NCBI RefSeq assembly: GCF_002847345.1
Contig: NZ_LXFV01000013.1
Span: 186,001-250,000, forward strand
Length of the DNA stretch: 64,000 nt
Origin: Pectobacterium peruviense
GTDB lineage: Bacteria; Pseudomonadota; Gammaproteobacteria; Enterobacterales; Enterobacteriaceae
Direction of reading: 5' to 3'
The notes under the pieces were generated by a model. It saw nothing but the letters and a program-made list of their open reading frames with translations, was not told the origin of the DNA and did not search any database. Both the position numbers and the translations under genes were made by a program. How positions within the stretch are numbered: position 1 is the stretch's first letter; every line of letters begins with the position of its first letter. Below, piece after piece: positions 52,807-61,703 of this stretch.

Positions 52807-52875
52807 CAAGAAGGTATTTAAGTGTATTTATGATACAAGATTGATACAGGCCAAATAGGTTAACCGGGAAAAAAA

Positions 52876-54332
52876 ATGAAAATTCGCGCGAATGAATTAT
52901 TAATTATTTTCAGTTCAACCTTAATTATTAGTTACTTAGGTTTATCTTTTCGGTTACTTGACGACACATCCCTATTCTGGCCAGTAGATATTCTATTATT
53001 TTGCTTTCTCATCCGTTATCGCAGTCGAGATAAAAGCATAAAAAACAAATTATTGCATAGCGTTATTCTATGCATGGTTGGTTTATTGGGAATACTACTA
53101 CCAGCTAGTTATCTTGAAAACAACCAATCCTTTTTTGAAAAATTAATTCATAGTGTGATCAGTTTGGTTTTTTTCATTACAGCGTGGATTACATTCGTCG
53201 TACTTTTAAAAACAAAGGGAAACACATACAGTAAATTAAGTAGAAGTTACATTTTCTTTATATTTACCTCAATTTTTACAGGATCTTTTTTTCAGCCATA
53301 TCTTATGGATTATATTTATTTACCACAAACAGCGATGAAAATATTTTTATTCTTTCAAGAAAGTGGTTTAGCGAAGAGCTAAGTTCTGGTGTCATTTTCG
53401 TTTTCTTATTCCTAAAATCAATAAAAAACATAAAGAATGTTTTTTCGGCATCAAAATCTTCAATAAAAAAACCCTCATTTGTGTTTTATTACATCATAAT
53501 TATTATTTGCATAGCGTCTTTAAATATCACATTAAGTGTATTAGCAATACTACCATTGATTTACCTTTCTTTGTCTTATTCATTTAACAAAATCATTCTC
53601 ATTTGCTGTGTAACTGGCATCGCACTAAATTACATCTATATAAAAAGACTGATAGATGTTCATGAGGAGATAGAAAAATACTATCTTTTTGAATTATCTT
53701 ATTTATTCCAAATCAATACTTCATTTATTATTATAAGCGTTATAATCGCATCTTCATTTATTAACAAAAACAAAAAAAACATAAGAAGAATAGAGTTAAT
53801 CAGTAATCATGATGCACTAACTGGCATGTTAAATAGACGTTCACTCAATCAACACATGATGAATATCATTAATTCCATGCGGGGTGGGGATAATAGAATG
53901 ATGTCTCTATTTGTTCTTGATATTGACCACTTTAAAAAAGTTAACGATACCTATGGACATACTGTAGGCGATAGTGTCATCAAAGAGTTTGCTACAACCC
54001 TTAAGCAATATACTCGACCTCAGGATTTACTATGTCGATGGGGAGGGGAAGAGTTTTTAATAATAATCCAGGGTCTCTCTGTCACTGAATGCTTAGAGAT
54101 AGCCGAGAGAATTCGCTTTATTATAGAGAGCTCTTCATTAGCGATTTCAGATGGCCGCATAGTCCGATATACGACAAGTATAGGGGTGAGTTTTTTTCAT
54201 CTGGAAAAAATTGAAGATTTTCATGATGCGTTTAAAGAAGCGGATAAATTGTTGTACCACGCAAAAGAACAGGGACGTAATCGCGTAAATTCGAGCGATG
54301 GTGTAAATTTGGTAAAAAAACCAATATCATGA
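52876..54332 (+). pseudogene. Frameshifted diguanylate cyclase (dgcT/YcdT position)
   Basis: Two frames make one protein. 52876-53382 encodes about five membrane helices. The second frame picks up near 53360 and runs to 54332, encoding more helices and a GGDEF domain. The GGDEF domain is intact: SNHDALTGMLNRRSLNQ, LDIDHFKKVNDTYGH, and the active site WGGEEF with an inhibitory I-site RPQD five residues before it. A single missing base explains the break: adding one A to the A3 run at 53360-53362 would restore Q-E-K-W-F-S-E-E-L. In E. coli the cyclase dgcT stands beside pgaABCD, so its loss could lower c-di-GMP supply to PgaCD. A sequencing error is possible. Confidence 0.85.
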
Positions 54333-54435
54333 TATCTGCGCCCATTTAAAATACCTTTTATTAAAAGTGAAAATCTATATCATCGGAACGCTATCCAACA
54401 GATGAAAAATGAAAGCTCAAAGTAGAGATTCTGCT

Positions 54436-55938
54436 ATGCAATCACCAAAGAAGTGGCTGATTCTGGCCATTGTTTCCAGCGCCCTATTCCTGATTGTTAT
54501 CGACATGACGGTGCTGTACACCGCGCTCCCAACACTGACTCACGATTTGCACGCCTCCGCATCGGACAAGCTGTGGATCGTTAATATCTATGCGCTAGTC
54601 GCTTCTGGCTTGCTGCTGGGGATGGGGACCTTGGGTGATAAGCTGGGTCATAAACCTTTATTTATTGCTGGACTGATGGTCTTTGGTGCAGCGTCATTGT
54701 TTGCCGCTTATTCGCCCACACCCAGCATGCTTATTGCCGCTCGCGCGCTGCTAGCGGTCGGTGCGGCGATGATGATGCCCGCCACGCTCTCGATTATTCG
54801 TCTGACCTTCACTGATGAACGGGAACGCGCACTAGCGATTGGTATTTGGGCGGCTGTGGCATCCGGCGGCGCGGCGTTTGGCCCCGTCATGGGCGGAATA
54901 CTGCTTGAGTACTTCTGGTGGGGATCGGTTTTCCTCATTAACGTACCAGTCGTGCTGCTTGCGCTTATCATGGGGATCACCGTGATTCCACATCGGCCGG
55001 GTAACGCCTCACACCGCTGGGACTTCATCGGCTCTCTATTAATTATGGTAGGTTTGATTGGTGTAACCTATGCCATAAAAGAGCTGGGCAAACGGGTGCC
55101 ATCCTATGAGGACGCGCTGATCGCTCTGCTTATCGGCGTCGCGTTTATTACCCTATTCGTTCAGCGACAGCGTAACAGCAAGCATCCTTTAGTCGATTTC
55201 TCTCTCTTCCGTCTGCGGCCTTTCAGCGCTGCCGTGGCCGCAGCCATCGTAGCGGCAGCTGCACTGATCGGTATGGAGTTGGCTTTCACACAGCGGCTAC
55301 AGCTAGTTGTCGGGCTGTCTCCGCTGCAGGCAGGATTGTTCATTTTACCGCTGTCGCTGGCATCCTTTATCTCCGGTCCGTTAACTGGAAAGATATTGCC
55401 AGGAGTGAATAGTGGGACGATGCTGGCCGCTGGTCTGTTGATTTCAGGTCTGGGGATGGGAAGCTATCTGCTGCTGCACAACGCCCCTATCATCATACAA
55501 GTTATCAGCCTGACGGTGATTGGTGCAGGTGTGGGTTCAACCATGACAGCCGCGTCGAGCACCATTATGCAGGTTGCCCCTGCTGAAAAAGCCGGTATGG
55601 CGGCGTCAATAGAAGAAGTGTCTTATGAATTAGGGGGCGCGACGGGTGTGACCCTGATGGGCAGCTTGCTGTCTTTCGCTTATTCCGCAACGTTTATGCT
55701 ACCCGCTGGGTTTTCCGCACCGGACACCGCCTATGACAGCCTGGACGAGGCGTTGATCTTTGCTGAATCCTTACCGGAAAATATGCAGCGTATTCTCACC
55801 GCACAGGCACATTCCGCCTTTGATTCAGGGTTTTCTGCTGTGCTGGCAACCGCAACGCTGATCCTATTGATGACCTCCGCCTTTGTCTGGACAACGCGTC
55901 ATAATAAACAGCAGCGTAATCAGGCCGCTGATGCATAG
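54436..55938 (+). CDS. MFS multidrug exporter, SmvA/QacA type (14 helices)
   Basis: 500-aa drug:H+ antiporter. It has the DHA2 family features IDMTVLYTALPTLTHDLHAS, GDKLGHKPLFIAGL, the motif with GIWAAVASGGAAFGPVMGGILLEYFWWGSVFLINVPV, and the late AAPAEKAGMAASIEEVSYELGGATGV. SmvA relatives export methyl viologen and cationic biocides. The ATG at 54436 has AGAGA 7 bp upstream; an in-frame ATG at 54409 has a weaker site. It is a single gene convergent with the lipoprotein operon. Confidence 0.9.
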   Translation: MQSPKKWLILAIVSSALFLIVIDMTVLYTALPTLTHDLHASASDKLWIVNIYALVASGLLLGMGTLGDKLGHKPLFIAGLMVFGAASLFAAYSPTPSMLIAARALLAVGAAMMMPATLSIIRLTFTDERERALAIGIWAAVASGGAAFGPVMGGILLEYFWWGSVFLINVPVVLLALIMGITVIPHRPGNASHRWDFIGSLLIMVGLIGVTYAIKELGKRVPSYEDALIALLIGVAFITLFVQRQRNSKHPLVDFSLFRLRPFSAAVAAAIVAAAALIGMELAFTQRLQLVVGLSPLQAGLFILPLSLASFISGPLTGKILPGVNSGTMLAAGLLISGLGMGSYLLLHNAPIIIQVISLTVIGAGVGSTMTAASSTIMQVAPAEKAGMAASIEEVSYELGGATGVTLMGSLLSFAYSATFMLPAGFSAPDTAYDSLDEALIFAESLPENMQRILTAQAHSAFDSGFSAVLATATLILLMTSAFVWTTRHNKQQRNQAADA

Positions 55939-55964
55939 CACCACAGACGCATCTGGCTAAGGGC

Positions 55965-55997
55965 ATAAAAAAACGCCGTTCAATAGCGAACGGCGTT
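55965..55997 (-). terminator. Terminator of the three-lipoprotein operon
   Basis: AACGCCGTTC (55972-55981) pairs with GAACGGCGTT (55988-55997) over 6 nt. On the minus strand it is followed by seven T. It may also serve the convergent exporter gene. Confidence 0.9.
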
Positions 55998-56039
55998 GAT
56001 GATTTGGCTACGCACTACAGGTTAACTACGTACTGTAAC

Positions 56040-56699
56040 TTAGTAGGTTTCTTTACCGAACTGCAGTGAACGAGGCCCGTACAGCATACCGCGTGCATGA
56101 CCCGCAGCCAGCAGGCGCGCGCTAGTCACACCCGCAACATCATGGCCTTTGTCGGAGATCGTGTCCGCAATTTGATTCACCGCAGCCTGCACCAGAATAC
56201 CGATGATGCCACCGTTAGAGTTTGACTGCTGCTCGTTGCTGGAAGCCGTTGCACTTCCGCTCCACAGCAGTTTACCCGTACGCAGATCAACCAGACGCGC
56301 ATCCGCAGAAACGCGAGTTTCACTATTAATCACGATGTACGACGTGCCGTACTCTTTCACATCCAGATATAACGCCGCATCAGCGCCAAAGATTTGGTGC
56401 AGCTTCGTCGTGCTCAGCGCATGGATATCCGACGCAGTAGACAGACCATTCTGTTTGAACGTTTCTTCCACTACCGCAACTGGCAATACGTAATAACCCG
56501 ACTCGGCCAACGGATAGGTGACCTGTGAAAGCAGGCTATAGCTTGCTTTCACATCAGGAGAATGGTTAACCGGCGGCAATACCAGAATGGACTTAGGCTT
56601 GCTTTGCTTAAATGACGTGTAGTCATAAGGTACAGGTTTAGCACAACCCGTCAGCACAAGCGCAAAAACCAGACCACATAATCCTAAGAAACGATTCAT
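56040..56699 (-). CDS. DUF799 (GNA1162-type) lipoprotein
   Basis: 219-aa lipoprotein with a signal peptide and lipobox (VLTGCAKP, Cys19). The family core is KPKSILVLPPVNHSPDVKASYSLLSQVTYPLAESGYYVLPV, and it has a late AAGHARGMLYGPRS. GNA1162 of Neisseria is the described member, and its role is unclear. The start overlaps the DUF4810 gene stop by 4 bp (ATGA). It is the third gene of a conserved lipoprotein trio and probably acts at the outer membrane. Confidence 0.88.
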   Translation of the reverse strand: MNRFLGLCGLVFALVLTGCAKPVPYDYTSFKQSKPKSILVLPPVNHSPDVKASYSLLSQVTYPLAESGYYVLPVAVVEETFKQNGLSTASDIHALSTTKLHQIFGADAALYLDVKEYGTSYIVINSETRVSADARLVDLRTGKLLWSGSATASSNEQQSNSNGGIIGILVQAAVNQIADTISDKGHDVAGVTSARLLAAGHARGMLYGPRSLQFGKETY

Positions 56700-57055
56700 T
56701 TAATATTCCCTTTATTTTTACTCAACAAGAAGTCCATAAAAGGTGCTGATTCAGGGAATTTCGCTTTTTCAGTTTCAAACTGTTGGCGAGCTTCACTATC
56801 ACGGCCAGTGTTGGCGTACAGCAACCCAAGTTGAGCATAGAGTCCCGGTGGGACTGGTTTATTTGCGGCTTTCGCTTTTTCGATCGATTCATTCAGAGCA
56901 AGGATTTGTTGTTCTGGGCCGACTTTATCTTGTTGATAATAATCATAAAGCGCTGGCTGATAATTGTCCCAGCTGTAAATCGTTTTCGGCGCGGTCGCAC
57001 AACCAGCCAGTACCGCTACTGCCAATAGCAGGGTAACTTTCTTATAAGATAACAT
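56696..57055 (-). CDS. DUF4810 lipoprotein
   Basis: 119-aa lipoprotein with a signal peptide and lipobox (AVLAGCATAP). It carries the DUF4810 signature YSWDNYQPALYDYYQQDK and a short helical repeat segment (PGLYAQLGLLYANTGRDSEARQQFETEK) like a single TPR. Its function is unknown. It is linked by overlap to the DUF799 gene and lies 18 bp after the CsgG-like gene, so the three products probably form one complex. Confidence 0.88.
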   Translation of the reverse strand: MLSYKKVTLLLAVAVLAGCATAPKTIYSWDNYQPALYDYYQQDKVGPEQQILALNESIEKAKAANKPVPPGLYAQLGLLYANTGRDSEARQQFETEKAKFPESAPFMDFLLSKNKGNIK

Positions 57056-57073
57056 TGTTATATTCCTATTCCA

Positions 57074-57745
57074 TTAGTTCGCTGGGCGCCAGGCACCGCT
57101 TTCAATTCCTGCAACCAGATTATTGACGGCTTCACGAATAGCCAAATCCAGAACTTTACCGTTCAGCGTCGAGTCATAGCTGGCTGTGCCACCAAACCCG
57201 ATAATTTCACGGTTAGACAACGCGTATTCGCCCGCACCTTGTACGGAATACACGACTTCAGATGTTTGCACGTTCACCACGTTCAACGTGGTTTTTGCGT
57301 AAGCAACCTGTGTTTTACCGCGGCCAAGGATGCCCCACAGCTGATGATCACCCACTTCTTTGCGACCAAACTCGGTCACATCACCGGTAACCACATAGCT
57401 CGCGCCTTTCAGCGTCTGCGTTTGTCCTTTAATACCCGCTTCCGCTTTCAGCTCTTCCATATTGGTGCGATCCAGCACATTAAAGCGGCCGCTCTGCTGG
57501 AGATGGCTAACAAGAATGGTCTTGGATTGATTACCTAAACGGTCAACACCATCAGAAAAAATACCGTTCATGTAGTTAGAGCGGTTTTCAAATTTTCCGA
57601 TGGAAATCGGGCTGCGAACACCCTGATAAGGCGTACTATAAGAAGTGACTTTTTGCGCTTCTACGGTACGGGAAGACTCTGTAGCACATCCGCTTAATAG
57701 CGCAGCTGACATGAATACAGAACAAAGAACGACTTTTTTATTCAT
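57074..57745 (-). CDS. CsgG/HfaB-family lipoprotein
   Basis: 223-aa lipoprotein (lipobox LLSGCATE). It has a CsgG-like core: SPISIGKFENRS, LVSHLQQSGRFNVLDRTNMEELKAEAG, and GASYVVTGDVTEFGRKE, ending LAIREAVNNLVAGIESGAW. CsgG itself forms the curli secretion pore, but no curli genes are near and this protein is shorter, so a secretion role is not assumed. The ATG at 57745 has AAGGGA 7 bp upstream. It is the first gene of the CsgG-DUF4810-DUF799 operon. Confidence 0.88.
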   Translation of the reverse strand: MNKKVVLCSVFMSAALLSGCATESSRTVEAQKVTSYSTPYQGVRSPISIGKFENRSNYMNGIFSDGVDRLGNQSKTILVSHLQQSGRFNVLDRTNMEELKAEAGIKGQTQTLKGASYVVTGDVTEFGRKEVGDHQLWGILGRGKTQVAYAKTTLNVVNVQTSEVVYSVQGAGEYALSNREIIGFGGTASYDSTLNGKVLDLAIREAVNNLVAGIESGAWRPAN

Positions 57746-57766
57746 AACACTATCCCTTAGTGACAA

Positions 57767-58172
57767 TCCATTAACCTGAGCAAAGCCCTGTCATTGATTC
57801 ATAATGAAAATGCCGTGAAAACACCATTTAGCGGCAATACTGTTTTGCTGCATTTAAATGGCGTTCGATATTATGAGGGGCGTAAGGAAAAGTAACGAGT
57901 TATTTCATGAGGAAATTAACAAAAATAATTAAAAATCAGAATTTTTACCCGCGATAAAACACTGTAAACCGGATAAAAAACAAGGTTATATGCAACCATG
58001 CCATTACTTTCACATAACATTACAACCCACTGAAACGATTCAATAATTTTATTACTAGCCTGCGTCAGATTTAACATTAACCGACTTTTTACCTGCTCTA
58101 TATCAAGGTCAACGTGTTATCCAGCTATTAGGATAAAGGCCACGATCGAGGGATCCAGGGCGGGAAAAGGTA
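57767..58172. other. Intergenic region between the lipoprotein operon and aegA
   Basis: About 400 bp, AT-rich, between divergent units, so it must hold both promoters. The only structured element seen is TTATCC (58117-58122) with GGATAA (58131-58136) just before the aegA ribosome site. No convincing FNR or NarL site and no gene were found. Confidence 0.5.
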
Positions 58173-60197
58173 ATGAACCGATTTGTTATTGCCAGTACTC
58201 AAGACTGTATGGGGTGCCATGCATGTGAAATCGCCTGTGTGATTTCACACAATGACGAACAATATCCAGATAGCGGCACGGTGTTTCAGCCCAGAATCAA
58301 GGCGTTCAATACACCAACACTGCGGGCTGCCGTGACATGCCGCCACTGTGAAGATGCGCCTTGTGCCAACGTGTGTCCAACCCAAGCCTTGATCAGAAAA
58401 GACAATAGCATTCAGCTTGTTCAGGAAAAGTGCATCGGCTGCAAAAGCTGTGTACTGGCTTGCCCGTTCGGCGCGATGTCCATGGTGACAAACCCTATGG
58501 ATAACAGCGCCATCGCCCATAAATGCGACCTCTGCGCCGATCGCCCCGGAGGGCAAGCGTGCGTAGAAGCCTGCCCAACTCAGGCATTGCAACTCGTCAG
58601 TGAACACACGTTAGCAGCACACCGTCAGGAGAAACAACAGGTGATGGCGCTGCGTTCCGCCGCTCACTGGCAGCGTGAAACACCCGTGCTGAAAACGTTG
58701 ACCACCAATCCGCTCAACAAAAGAAAAAACTGGCCGCGCCGGGATGCGGAGAAAAAGCCACTGACGCAGAGAACGTCCACCTTTGATGAAATCTATCATG
58801 GCTTCTCAGTACAACAGACGGAAGATCAGGCTGACCGCTGCCTTTCCTGCGGCAAACGCGCAGTCTGCGAGTGGACTTGCCCGTTGCATAACAATATTCC
58901 CGAGCTGCTGAGTCTGGCGAAGCAGGGGCGTATTCTTGAAGCCGTAGAGTTATCGCACCAAACCAGCAGCCTGCCGGAAATCTGTGGCCGAGTATGTCCG
59001 CAGGATCGGCTATGTGAAGGCGCCTGTACGCTAGGTAAAGAGTACGGTGCCATTACCATCGGCAACGTTGAGCGCTACATTACCGATACCGCGATGGCCA
59101 TGGGGTGGTCACCCGACATGACGCGTGTCGTTCCCAGCGGCAAACGCGTAGCGATCGTCGGTGCTGGCCCGGCAGGGTTAGCCTGTGCCGATGTGCTGGC
59201 ACGCAACGGCGTGCAGGCCGTCGTGTTCGACCGCCACCCAGAAATTGGTGGATTGCTCACGTTCGGGATTCCGTCATTCAAGCTGGATAAAGACGTTTTG
59301 ATTCATCGTCGTGAAGTGTTCAGCACCATGGGAATCGAGTTCCAGCTGAGTACCGAAGTGGGGAAAGATATTTCTCTGGCTCAGCTTCTGGACGACTATG
59401 ACACCGTTTTCCTCGGCGTAGGCACCTACCGATCCATGAAGGCTAACATTGATAATGAAGATGCCCCCGGCGTCTTCGATGCGCTTCCCTTCCTCATCGC
59501 CAATACCAAACACGTTATGGGGCTACCTGAATTAGACGGCGAACCCTATATCTCGATGGCAGGAAAACGCGTCGTCGTACTCGGTGGTGGAGATACCGCG
59601 ATGGACTGCCTGCGCACGTCCATCCGGCAAGGTGCAATATCCGTAACCTGCGCGTACCGCCGCGATGAAGCCAACATGCCAGGCTCGAAAAAAGAGGTTA
59701 AAAACTCCCGCGAAGAAGGCGTGGAGTTCATGTTTAACGTTCAGCCACAAAAAATCTGCCTCAATGAACAGGGCGAAGTGTGCGGCATCAGTCTGGTTCG
59801 CACTGAACTGGGCGAACCCGATGCCAGCGGCCGTCGCCGCCCACGTCCTATTCCTGACTCTGAATTCATTCAGCCTGCGGAAGCGGTGATAACCGCATTT
59901 GGCTTTCAATCACACAGTATGTCGTGGCTGGAAGACGCCGATGTTGGCCTGGATAACTGGGGATATATCACTGCTCCCCTTGATAATCAGATACCTTGCC
60001 AGACTAATCATCCGCGTATTTTTGCTGGTGGCGATGCCGTTCGCGGCGCCGATCTGGTGGTGACTGCTATTGCCGACGGGCGCAAAGCCGCATTGAGTAT
60101 GATCGCGACGATGGGGCTGACCGCCGTCACGGGTACCATTCCCGCACATCCGCAGCGTCCCGAGATGAATGCAACCCGCGAGGAGCTACGCTCATGA
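58173..60197 (+). CDS. aegA: AegA-type oxidoreductase (ferredoxin plus GltD-like)
   Basis: 674-aa protein. The N-terminal ferredoxin part (about 1-150) has four Cys clusters (CMGCHACEIAC, CRHCEDAPCANVCPTQA, CIGCKSCVLACPFGAM, CDLCADRPGG..CVEACP). A CxxC-rich linker domain follows (CLSCGKRAVCEWTCPLHNNIPELL). After it come an FAD domain (VAIVGAGPAGLACADVLARNG) and an NADPH domain (VVVLGGGDTAMDC). It closely matches E. coli AegA, an anaerobically expressed protein linked to formate/urate metabolism. It overlaps the ferredoxin gene by 4 bp (ATGA), so the two form one electron-transfer unit. Confidence 0.95.
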   Translation: MNRFVIASTQDCMGCHACEIACVISHNDEQYPDSGTVFQPRIKAFNTPTLRAAVTCRHCEDAPCANVCPTQALIRKDNSIQLVQEKCIGCKSCVLACPFGAMSMVTNPMDNSAIAHKCDLCADRPGGQACVEACPTQALQLVSEHTLAAHRQEKQQVMALRSAAHWQRETPVLKTLTTNPLNKRKNWPRRDAEKKPLTQRTSTFDEIYHGFSVQQTEDQADRCLSCGKRAVCEWTCPLHNNIPELLSLAKQGRILEAVELSHQTSSLPEICGRVCPQDRLCEGACTLGKEYGAITIGNVERYITDTAMAMGWSPDMTRVVPSGKRVAIVGAGPAGLACADVLARNGVQAVVFDRHPEIGGLLTFGIPSFKLDKDVLIHRREVFSTMGIEFQLSTEVGKDISLAQLLDDYDTVFLGVGTYRSMKANIDNEDAPGVFDALPFLIANTKHVMGLPELDGEPYISMAGKRVVVLGGGDTAMDCLRTSIRQGAISVTCAYRRDEANMPGSKKEVKNSREEGVEFMFNVQPQKICLNEQGEVCGISLVRTELGEPDASGRRRPRPIPDSEFIQPAEAVITAFGFQSHSMSWLEDADVGLDNWGYITAPLDNQIPCQTNHPRIFAGGDAVRGADLVVTAIADGRKAALSMIATMGLTAVTGTIPAHPQRPEMNATREELRS

Positions 60198-60715
60198 ATC
60201 AATTTGTTATTGCCGAAGCAGAAAAATGTATCGGTTGCCGGACCTGTGAGATCGCCTGCGCAGTAGCCCATAGCGGTGGCCAAAGTGCGCAACTGAAGCC
60301 TTCTCACTTCTTCCCCCGATTGAAGGTCGTCAAAAGCGCCAGCGTAAGCGTCCCCGTTCTTTGCCGCCAGTGTGAAAACGCCCCCTGCGCCAGCGTCTGT
60401 CCGAATGACGCGCTGGTGCGCGATCGAGATAGCATTCAGGTTATTCAATCTCGCTGCATCGGCTGCAAAAGCTGCGTCGTGGCCTGTCCCTTCGGTGCCA
60501 TTAATGTGGTGACAAAAGCCTCGAACGACGAGGGGGAAGCGCACCTCACGCAAAGTGAGGTTCACAAATGTGATTTGTGCGTGGATGTGGCCCAGAGCCC
60601 TTCCTGCGTCAGCGTGTGCCCGACGTCGGCGCTACGATTGGTGACAGCAGATGAGTTACGCAAACAGACGCTGGAAAAACAGCGGCGTTCCGCACTGGGG
60701 TGGTCAAACCATTAA
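60194..60715 (+). CDS. HydN/YsaA-like four-cluster ferredoxin
   Basis: 173-aa protein with four [4Fe-4S] motifs: CIGCRTCEIAC, CRQCENAPCASVCPNDAL, CIGCKSCVVACPFGAI and CDLCVDVAQSPSCVSVCPTSAL. It is similar to the N-terminal part of AegA next to it and to HydN/YsaA of E. coli, which serve as electron carriers of formate dehydrogenase or related enzymes. It is the second gene of the aegA operon. Confidence 0.92.
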   Translation: MNQFVIAEAEKCIGCRTCEIACAVAHSGGQSAQLKPSHFFPRLKVVKSASVSVPVLCRQCENAPCASVCPNDALVRDRDSIQVIQSRCIGCKSCVVACPFGAINVVTKASNDEGEAHLTQSEVHKCDLCVDVAQSPSCVSVCPTSALRLVTADELRKQTLEKQRRSALGWSNH

Positions 60716-60905
60716 AGCAAGACTGGAATGTGGCGGACAGGGAAGGATCGCCACAAAAAGCACGATGCAGGAAATTCGTTGTGCCTAATTAATAATTATC
60801 GCCGATTTATCCATCGATTTTTCTTTAGATCACATATTAGTCTGATAATATGCATCGGTAATACCTGATAGGTTCCCATCTTTTATCACGATCACGGAGT
60901 GAACA

Positions 60906-61649
60906 ATGACCTGCCATTTTGTCAGGTGGACAAGCACGGAAGCGCTTCCTGACTTACAAAGACTGCCCGATAAGCTCATCTCATCAACACAGAATTTTTC
61001 AGCCAAACGCCGCGAACGTTATCTGAAAAGTCGGGTGCTGCTGGCCGAGATGATGTTCTATTTTTTCGGCTATCCGCTGTTACCCACGCTACTGGAGTCC
61101 CCTGAAGGACGCCCTTATTTTGCCGATCCTAATATGCCCAATTTCAGCATCGGCTATGCAGGCAATACCATCGCCATCCTCCTGAGCGAAGAAGGAAGCG
61201 TAGGTATGGATATCGAAATCGTTCATGTCAGGCCAACGAATCAGGTCGTCCCACAGATGCAGGCGCAGACGCAGGCAGAACAGGCATGGATAGATGCTCA
61301 GCGCGATCCGCTGGAAGCGGCAACGCAGCTCTGTACCATCCGCCAATCACTGATGAAAATCCCTGGCGTAAACAGCCATCCTCCCAATCAGCTGAAACTC
61401 CATCCCGCCTCTGGCAGGCTGCGTTCAACCGGCACTCCCGCCGTAGAAGTGATGAGCGATGTTGATGATTATCTGGCATGGGCCTGTGCCCACATCCCCA
61501 CACTCAATCGATTGATCATGTGGAAATACACGTCGGCATCGGGAATGAGAAAGTCGGGGGAAATCCTACAACAGCAGCGCCAGTCTGTACGCTATATGAA
61601 GTTAACCAGCCATACGATAGAAAAAGTCACCTCTACCGCGTCACAGTAG
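60906..61649 (+). CDS. Phosphopantetheinyl transferase-like protein with altered active site
   Basis: 247 aa. FSIGYAGNTIAILLSEEGSVGMDIEI resembles the Sfp/AcpT-type PPTase core, with the Mg2+ residues D and E of the GMDIE motif. The second conserved motif, normally W-x-x-x-E-(A/S)-x-x-K, reads CTIRQSLMK, so the Trp and Glu are replaced. The rest of the C-terminal half looks unrelated to AcpT. It could be a degenerate or repurposed transferase. It starts with a good GGAGTGA site, 190 bp after the ferredoxin gene. Confidence 0.6.
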   Translation: MTCHFVRWTSTEALPDLQRLPDKLISSTQNFSAKRRERYLKSRVLLAEMMFYFFGYPLLPTLLESPEGRPYFADPNMPNFSIGYAGNTIAILLSEEGSVGMDIEIVHVRPTNQVVPQMQAQTQAEQAWIDAQRDPLEAATQLCTIRQSLMKIPGVNSHPPNQLKLHPASGRLRSTGTPAVEVMSDVDDYLAWACAHIPTLNRLIMWKYTSASGMRKSGEILQQQRQSVRYMKLTSHTIEKVTSTASQ

Positions 61650-61672
61650 CCAGCCGCCTCGTCGCAGGCTGA

Positions 61673-61694
61673 GGCTCCGGGAAACCCCGGAGCC
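61673..61694. terminator. GC-rich hairpin between convergent genes
   Basis: GGCTCCGGG (61673-61681) pairs with CCCGGAGCC (61686-61694) over AAAC. There is no T-run on either side. It is probably the end signal for one or both convergent transcripts. Confidence 0.5.
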
Positions 61695-61703
61695 ACGAAC
61701 AAA

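Noticed and set aside
51594..54332. BREX or CBASS defence island around the WYL regulator
   Set aside because: Both sides carry pga genes and a diguanylate cyclase; no PglX, BrxC, nucleotidyltransferase or Cap genes are seen.
57074..57745. Curli secretion pore CsgG
   Set aside because: The protein is shorter than CsgG, and the partners are DUF4810 and DUF799 with no csg genes nearby; only family-level naming is justified.
57767..58172. FNR site controlling aegA
   Set aside because: Only half-site matches such as TATATCAA; no TTGAT-N4-ATCAA at sensible spacing.
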